From positions 1-53,324 of IMG/VR virus record IMGVR_UViG_3300017758_000012: a DNA stretch of 53,324 nt; one strand, 5' to 3'. The DNA is from a virus. Of the stretch, positions 49,865 through 53,324 are shown one piece after another (the stretch's first letter is position 1; each line of letters opens with the position of its first letter). The notes beneath the pieces are model-generated. The model ran no database searches and was not told the origin of the DNA. It saw only the letters and a list, made by a program, of their open reading frames with translations. The translations under genes were made by a program, and so were the position numbers.

Positions 49865-50527
49865 TTAACTTATTATACAATGTTCAGCTATTAATTTAGC
49901 CATAGTAAAATCAAATTCAGTATCAATATCAGTACCTTCTATTTCATCTACCACATAAATCTGGGGGGATTCTCCTATTCTAGATTTTGTTTTATTAAAT
50001 CCTTCTTTACTAATACCATATAAACTTGTTGTTTCTTTTATTATTGGTTTAGCATCTTGACTTCGTGGGAGTAATTTTGGATTATAATTTACAGGTTTTC
50101 CATTAAACCAATACCAAGTATAATCTTCAATAACTGTAAATACAGAATCCCCTAAAGAATTTGTTTTCATAATATTTACACAATCCTTTAAAGTATTAGA
50201 TGTTAAAAATGGAGATGTAACAAAAACCTGAAAATAAACATCATAATTAGGTTTAATATCAACCCAATGTTCTAGTAGATCATTACCATTAGCACTATCT
50301 TTTAATAATTTTGGGTCTCTATCTATTATATTAATATTTTTTTCTATGCAATAATTTTTTACATCTTCTGAATCTGTATCTACAAATACATCATCAAAAA
50401 TTTTTGAATTGATTACTGTATCTAAAGCATATCTGTATAAAGGTATGCCCCTAAGTAAACGAAGGTTTTTATTAGGTACTCTACTACTATTATTTTTTAT
50501 AGGTATAAAACAAGCTATTTTAGTCAT
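49865..50527 (-). CDS. CMP-sugar (acylneuraminate-type) cytidylyltransferase
   Basis: A 220-residue enzyme of the NeuA/KdsB-like family. The opening CFIPIKNNSSRVPNKNLRLL matches the nucleotide-binding loop (I-P-A-R-x-x-S-x-R-x-P-x-K-N). Then FDDVFVDTDSEDVKNYCIEK contains the conserved D-T-D, and FVTSPFLTSNTLKDCVNIMK the L-T-S-P-like motif. It would activate a nonulosonic acid, KDO-like sugar or similar with CTP. Together with the SIS-HAD protein it implies phage-directed synthesis of a CMP-activated sugar. Confidence 0.84.
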   Translation of the reverse strand: MTKIACFIPIKNNSSRVPNKNLRLLRGIPLYRYALDTVINSKIFDDVFVDTDSEDVKNYCIEKNINIIDRDPKLLKDSANGNDLLEHWVDIKPNYDVYFQVFVTSPFLTSNTLKDCVNIMKTNSLGDSVFTVIEDYTWYWFNGKPVNYNPKLLPRSQDAKPIIKETTSLYGISKEGFNKTKSRIGESPQIYVVDEIEGTDIDTEFDFTMAKLIAEHCIIS

Positions 50528-50741
50528 CTTTATCTTTTATTATTTCTGCTTCTTGTATAGTTTGACAAAAAAAGAATTTATCATCACTTTGTAAAACATG
50601 ATCATAATCCATATAATCTCTATATCCTGCTACCCAATCCATTCTTATTTGATTATTTTCTACAAACCTATGTTTAGACATTTCCCGCTTAACAATATAA
50701 CCTTTATCACCAACATATTTTATATAATCTATTCCTATCAT
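50520..50741 (-). CDS. Small hypothetical protein
   Basis: A 73-residue protein starting MIGIDYIKYVGDKGYIVKRE. I choose the ATG at 50741, not the one at 50777, because there it overlaps the stop of the membrane gene upstream (TGA inside ATGATAGG), the usual coupling in this genome. The rest (RMDWVAGYRDYMDYDHVLQS, DDKFFFCQTIQEAEIIKDKD) has many aromatic residues and no known domain. It overlaps the cytidylyltransferase start by 8 nt. Confidence 0.62.
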   Translation of the reverse strand: MIGIDYIKYVGDKGYIVKREMSKHRFVENNQIRMDWVAGYRDYMDYDHVLQSDDKFFFCQTIQEAEIIKDKDD

Positions 50742-51085
50742 TTCCAAAAAACTTGAATTGATATTAATACTAAACATAACCCTAAACTAACCATTGTTTT
50801 TAAGGATATACCTTCATTAAAATAATGACTTACTCCAATAGCATATATTATCATACCTACACCAAACCCAATAAACCTAGCAGGCCATAGTAAATCACCA
50901 AATCCACTAACAGTATATTTAGTTCCCCAAATATAAGCAAATGATAATATTCCACCAAATAAAGCAACTGCCCATTCATATTTTTGAAATGATTTCCAAA
51001 TAAATTGACCATTTAATTGGTAAAAAGTTAATATGTGGGCTATTAAAAACCAAAAACAACCTAAAAATAAATCGTAATATTTCAT
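50738..51085 (-). CDS. Multi-pass membrane protein
   Basis: A 115-residue protein with four predicted membrane segments (about residues 5-23, 39-56, 65-82 and 95-112; LFLGCFWFLIAHILTFYQL, WAVALFGGILSFAYIWGTKY, FIGFGVGMIIYAIGVSHYF, SLGLCLVLISIQVFWK). Length and four-helix layout resemble small multidrug-resistance-type transporters, but I see no diagnostic Glu in the first helix, so this is only an architectural analogy. It may form a channel or carry a lipid-linked sugar. Confidence 0.68.
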   Translation of the reverse strand: MKYYDLFLGCFWFLIAHILTFYQLNGQFIWKSFQKYEWAVALFGGILSFAYIWGTKYTVSGFGDLLWPARFIGFGVGMIIYAIGVSHYFNEGISLKTMVSLGLCLVLISIQVFWK

Positions 51086-51086
51086 A

Positions 51087-51233
51087 TTAAAATTTTCTCC
51101 ATGTTAATCTTACAAAACCTAAATAAAGATTTAATTCAGCCCAATCTTCTTCAGCTACATCATTCTTACTATAATAAGATAATCCCATTAAAAAACTATC
51201 TCCTTGTGTTACTACTTGAAAGTCATCGTACAT
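51087..51233 (-). CDS. Small hypothetical protein, 48 residues
   Basis: The frame reads MYDDFQVVTQGDSFLMGLSY then YSKNDVAEEDWAELNLYLGF, ending VRLTWRKF. It overlaps neither neighbour but fills exactly the gap between the genes at 50738-51085 and 51235-51675. A beta-rich, aromatic composition makes a small folded protein plausible. No family is recognised. Confidence 0.6.
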   Translation of the reverse strand: MYDDFQVVTQGDSFLMGLSYYSKNDVAEEDWAELNLYLGFVRLTWRKF

Positions 51234-51234
51234 A

Positions 51235-51675
51235 TTATTCTATTTCTATTAAATTAATATTATTAAATTCTGGTTCTTCAGTTTCTCTTAATTCTTCATC
51301 TGTTGGTTCATAATCATCTAATTCATCAAACTCATCATCCCATTTAGCTTCTTCTAACTCTACTTTTCTATCAATTTCATCCTGAGTTGCTTTATCAATT
51401 TTCCAAGCTATTGGAGCTAATAAACCTGCATTTTCAACTACAGACCATAATCTTTCTTTCCATAAATTCATTTTAACACCATCAATTACACAATAATAAC
51501 CTTTATGTGTTGTAATTTCACCTAATCTATCTAAAAACGATCTAGTTAAAATATCTAATTTACCTCCAATTTCGAAATTTTTACCATAATCTTCACAACC
51601 ATTAGTGTTTGCTTCGAACATTTCTTTTATTTCAACCCACTCATTTGTAAGTACTAATCTTTTTGCTTTAACCAT
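51235..51675 (-). CDS. Acidic hypothetical phage protein
   Basis: A 146-residue protein with a basic start (MVKAKRLVLTNEWVEIKEMF), a middle with strands (YCVIDGVKMNLWKERLWSVV) and a strongly acidic tail (ELEEAKWDDEFDELDDYEPT). The start has AAATAAAGGTTATG, the translation signal of accessory genes. No domain is recognised. Confidence 0.7.
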   Translation of the reverse strand: MVKAKRLVLTNEWVEIKEMFEANTNGCEDYGKNFEIGGKLDILTRSFLDRLGEITTHKGYYCVIDGVKMNLWKERLWSVVENAGLLAPIAWKIDKATQDEIDRKVELEEAKWDDEFDELDDYEPTDEELRETEEPEFNNINLIEIE

Positions 51676-51697
51676 AACCTTTATTTTTTTTTATTTA

Positions 51698-52120
51698 TTA
51701 ATTACTTTGCCACATCATTTTTACTTCTGACCAATTTCCTCCAGATAATTTGTCAGCGATTGTCTTTCCTTCCCATCTATTATCTCTTTGAGAAATATCT
51801 CTTAAATTCTCAATTCTATCATTAGTACAATCATTATTAATATGATCAACTACTCCATTGGCATCATTACCATTTAACATTTTCCAAATTAATCTACTTC
51901 TATAATATAAATTATAATTAATTTTTACTTGACTTCTACCACCTAATCCAGTGTTACCTGCTTCAACTCCTTCAAAATCTGTCCCTCTAGATACTCTATC
52001 TCTGTAATTTTTATGATATAATTTACCGTCTTCATAAGTAAACCTTTCATTTAATTGTTCTTGAGTATATGGGATTTTATTTGCATATACATTTCTATAA
52101 CTTGATTTAAATTTTTCCAT
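51698..52120 (-). CDS. HNH endonuclease
   Basis: A 140-residue protein with the HNH core VVDHINNDCTNDRIENLRDI (D92-H93, N105), preceded by a region that binds DNA in similar phage proteins (YYRSRLIWKMLNGNDANG). The final R-D-N-R-W and the overall length are like free-standing, probably homing, HNH nucleases. The N-terminal FTYEDGKLYHKNYRDRVSRG is a known start of this kind. It may be mobile; its target is unknown. Confidence 0.85.
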   Translation of the reverse strand: MEKFKSSYRNVYANKIPYTQEQLNERFTYEDGKLYHKNYRDRVSRGTDFEGVEAGNTGLGGRSQVKINYNLYYRSRLIWKMLNGNDANGVVDHINNDCTNDRIENLRDISQRDNRWEGKTIADKLSGGNWSEVKMMWQSN

Positions 52121-52135
52121 TTTTTTTTTATTTTA

Positions 52136-52324
52136 TTATTTATTAATTCTGATAAATTCACCTTCATATGATACCATTCTCCCTAACATAGGATGAACAA
52201 TACTACTTCCATCGTTAACATTTTCTCTTTGTTTCTTTTTTAATGAATTTAATTTTATTAAATCAATAAATAATGTTTCATTAATTACTTTACTATTTTT
52301 TGTATTTACTCTAATTTTTGACAT
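52136..52324 (-). CDS. Small basic hypothetical protein
   Basis: A 62-residue basic protein (MSKIRVNTKNSKVINETLFI, then KLNSLKKKQRENVNDGSSIV, then a short beta tail). The start has AAAGGTTATG upstream, the accessory-gene translation signal. The function is unknown. Confidence 0.65.
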   Translation of the reverse strand: MSKIRVNTKNSKVINETLFIDLIKLNSLKKKQRENVNDGSSIVHPMLGRMVSYEGEFIRINK

Positions 52325-52343
52325 AACCTTTATTTTTTAATTA

Positions 52344-52502
52344 TTATTCGCTTTCATATTGCATTGCTAAATCTAAATCTGCACTACATTCTATTACTAT
52401 AGAATCATCTGCTTCTTTATCTACTCTTTCAGATATTTGTCTATCTATTTCTTTTAATCTAGCAATTTCATCTTGTAATTCTTTTAATCTTTTTTCACTC
52501 AT
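52344..52502 (-). CDS. Small coiled-coil protein, 52 residues
   Basis: The frame reads MSEKRLKELQDEIARLKEID then RQISERVDKEADDSIVIECS, ending ADLDLAMQYESE. Residues 1-30 form a heptad-patterned coiled coil and the tail is acidic. It is preceded by AAAAGTTATG and by the strong promoter at 52555-52585, which argues for a real gene. Possibly an adaptor or inhibitor. Confidence 0.7.
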   Translation of the reverse strand: MSEKRLKELQDEIARLKEIDRQISERVDKEADDSIVIECSADLDLAMQYESE

Positions 52503-52554
52503 AACTTTTATTTAATTTTAATTTATACTTGGCTTTACGCCCTTATTTACTCCG

Positions 52555-52585
52555 TAAATATACGAAAGGGATCTCAGGTATCCAA
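52555..52585 (-). promoter_or_regulatory. Bacteroidota-type promoter with conserved spacer and dyad
   Basis: Coding-strand TTG (52585-52583), 20 nt (GATACCTGAGATCCCTTTCG), TATATTTA (52562-52555). The flanking CGAAAGGGG and CCCTTTCG form an inverted repeat around the -33 box, an operator-like dyad. It precedes the 52-residue gene at 52502. Confidence 0.72.
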
Positions 52586-52602
52586 CCCCTTTCGCAATTA
52601 CC

Positions 52603-53313
52603 TTATGATTGTTTGTTAAAATGATTTAATAAATCCATACCTTTTAATGCATCAACAGTAGCATCAAATTTTTTAAACATATATTCTTCATCTTGTCTAA
52701 ATCCTAATTTAAACTCAACCCAACTACCACTTTCAAATGAAACTAAAACTGTTGAGAATGAACGATTACCAGCATATCCAGATCCTGTTTGCACCGTAGC
52801 GTTTGGGTATAATTTTGAATACTTATCAAGAGTATATTCTAACATATTATTTTTCTTAACATAATTATCATATCTCCATTGTTGATCTTCGTTATGTTCA
52901 TTTAATTTAACTAATAATGTAGATGGTTTATAAGCTCTATATTGTGGAGTTATTCTAGAACACTCTAATTTATCACCTGCTTTACTAACAGATGAGTTAT
53001 CAGCTGTTAACTTACCAGCATAAAATCTTTTATGTTTTAAATAAACACCACCACTTATAGTATTAAATGTTACTTCAGTTTTAAAATGATTATCACCATA
53101 CCCAAATAATCTTTCAGATGTTTCTTTATCAACTGCATAAGTACATGAAAAATTTTCACCTTGTTTAAATCCAGCTTCTTTAAGCATTTCTACCGTTTTC
53201 TTCATGCTTTCTATTCTATCTGTTACATAGTGTTGTTGTCTTTCTACAAATCTATTAACTTCATTTTGTTGTTCATCATTTAATACTTGGAATAATTCTA
53301 ATTGCTCTAACAT
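52603..53313 (-). CDS. Accessory phage protein, unknown function
   Basis: A 236-residue protein with a helical start (EQLELFQVLNDEQQNEVNRF), a second helical part (MKKTVEMLKEAGF) and a beta-rich second half (TTVQTGSGYAGNRSFSTVLV-like, then SWVEFKLGFRQDEEYMFKKF). Alternating charged and aromatic residues suggest a cytoplasmic folded protein. It starts with AAAGGTTATG and so belongs with the host-like-promoter genes. No family is recognised. Confidence 0.7.
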   Translation of the reverse strand: MLEQLELFQVLNDEQQNEVNRFVERQQHYVTDRIESMKKTVEMLKEAGFKQGENFSCTYAVDKETSERLFGYGDNHFKTEVTFNTISGGVYLKHKRFYAGKLTADNSSVSKAGDKLECSRITPQYRAYKPSTLLVKLNEHNEDQQWRYDNYVKKNNMLEYTLDKYSKLYPNATVQTGSGYAGNRSFSTVLVSFESGSWVEFKLGFRQDEEYMFKKFDATVDALKGMDLLNHFNKQS

Positions 53314-53324
53314 AACCTTTATTT

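Noticed and set aside
50520-50777. Longer start at 50777 for the small protein at 50520
   Set aside because: It would overlap the membrane gene by 40 nt, while the ATG at 50741 gives the 4-nt coupling typical of this genome.
1-53324. CRISPR arrays, insertion sequences, integrase and attachment sites
   Set aside because: No regularly spaced repeats, transposase, integrase or terminal inverted repeats were seen. Only the homing-type nucleases suggest mobile elements.

Overview
ORGANISM. The window is a stretch of a large, AT-rich, tailed-phage genome with a contractile-tail (T4-like) morphology. Almost every gene lies on the minus strand, tightly packed, with TAATG or ATGA stop/start overlaps. 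The phage assignment rests on a gp5-type spike, gp25, gp6 (baseplate J family), a gp55-like late sigma factor and a run of large virion proteins. The host is probably a marine member of the Bacteroidota (Flavobacteriia-like). Signs of this are a secreted protein with a type IX secretion (T9SS) C-terminal signal, a Bacteroidota-style lipoprotein, a small Hc1-like histone, promoters that fit the Bacteroidota -33/-7 consensus (TTG, 20 nt, TATATTTA), and start regions mostly without Shine-Dalgarno sequences. LAYOUT (genes read from high to low coordinates). 53.3-41.0 kb is an accessory/early region: small hypothetical proteins, an HNH endonuclease, membrane proteins, and a glycan-metabolism island (CMP-sugar synthetase, SIS-HAD fusion, several glycosyltransferases, two SAM/FkbM-type methyltransferases), plus the T9SS-type secreted protein. 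41.0-39.8 kb is nearly gene-free, visibly richer in G+C and full of inverted repeats; it is the least explained part of the window. 39.8-34.1 kb holds a Gly/Ser-rich protein, a lipoprotein, a KOW-like protein, a DUF932 protein and a second small glycan cluster ending in a 2OG-Fe(II) oxygenase-like protein. 34.07-33.84 kb is a circularly permuted tmRNA gene. 33.8-31.1 kb carries small proteins, an HD hydrolase and the late sigma factor. 31.1-11.3 kb is the baseplate/tail module, including a 2,632-residue protein. 11.2-9.0 kb holds a GIY-YIG nuclease, a DnaG-type primase and a RecB/Cas4-type nuclease. 9.0-0 kb holds a P-loop kinase, an 836-residue multidomain 'polyvalent' protein, a histone-like protein, a frameshifted gene and a family of proteins sharing an N-terminal cassette that ends LAEG. 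HOW IT FITS TOGETHER. Late genes often carry an ATATTTATAA element just upstream, probably served by the gp55-like sigma. Accessory genes use host-like promoters with a conserved spacer. The 0-9 kb block looks like a set of proteins addressed to the prohead: the N-terminal LAE|G, LLE|G and LKE|S motifs match the site type cut by T4-family prohead proteases. They could be internal head proteins injected with the DNA. The best candidates for something new are the permuted phage tmRNA with tag GEQVELAMAA, the putative capsid-targeted cargo set including the polyvalent protein, and the structured gene-poor island at 40.06-40.98 kb.
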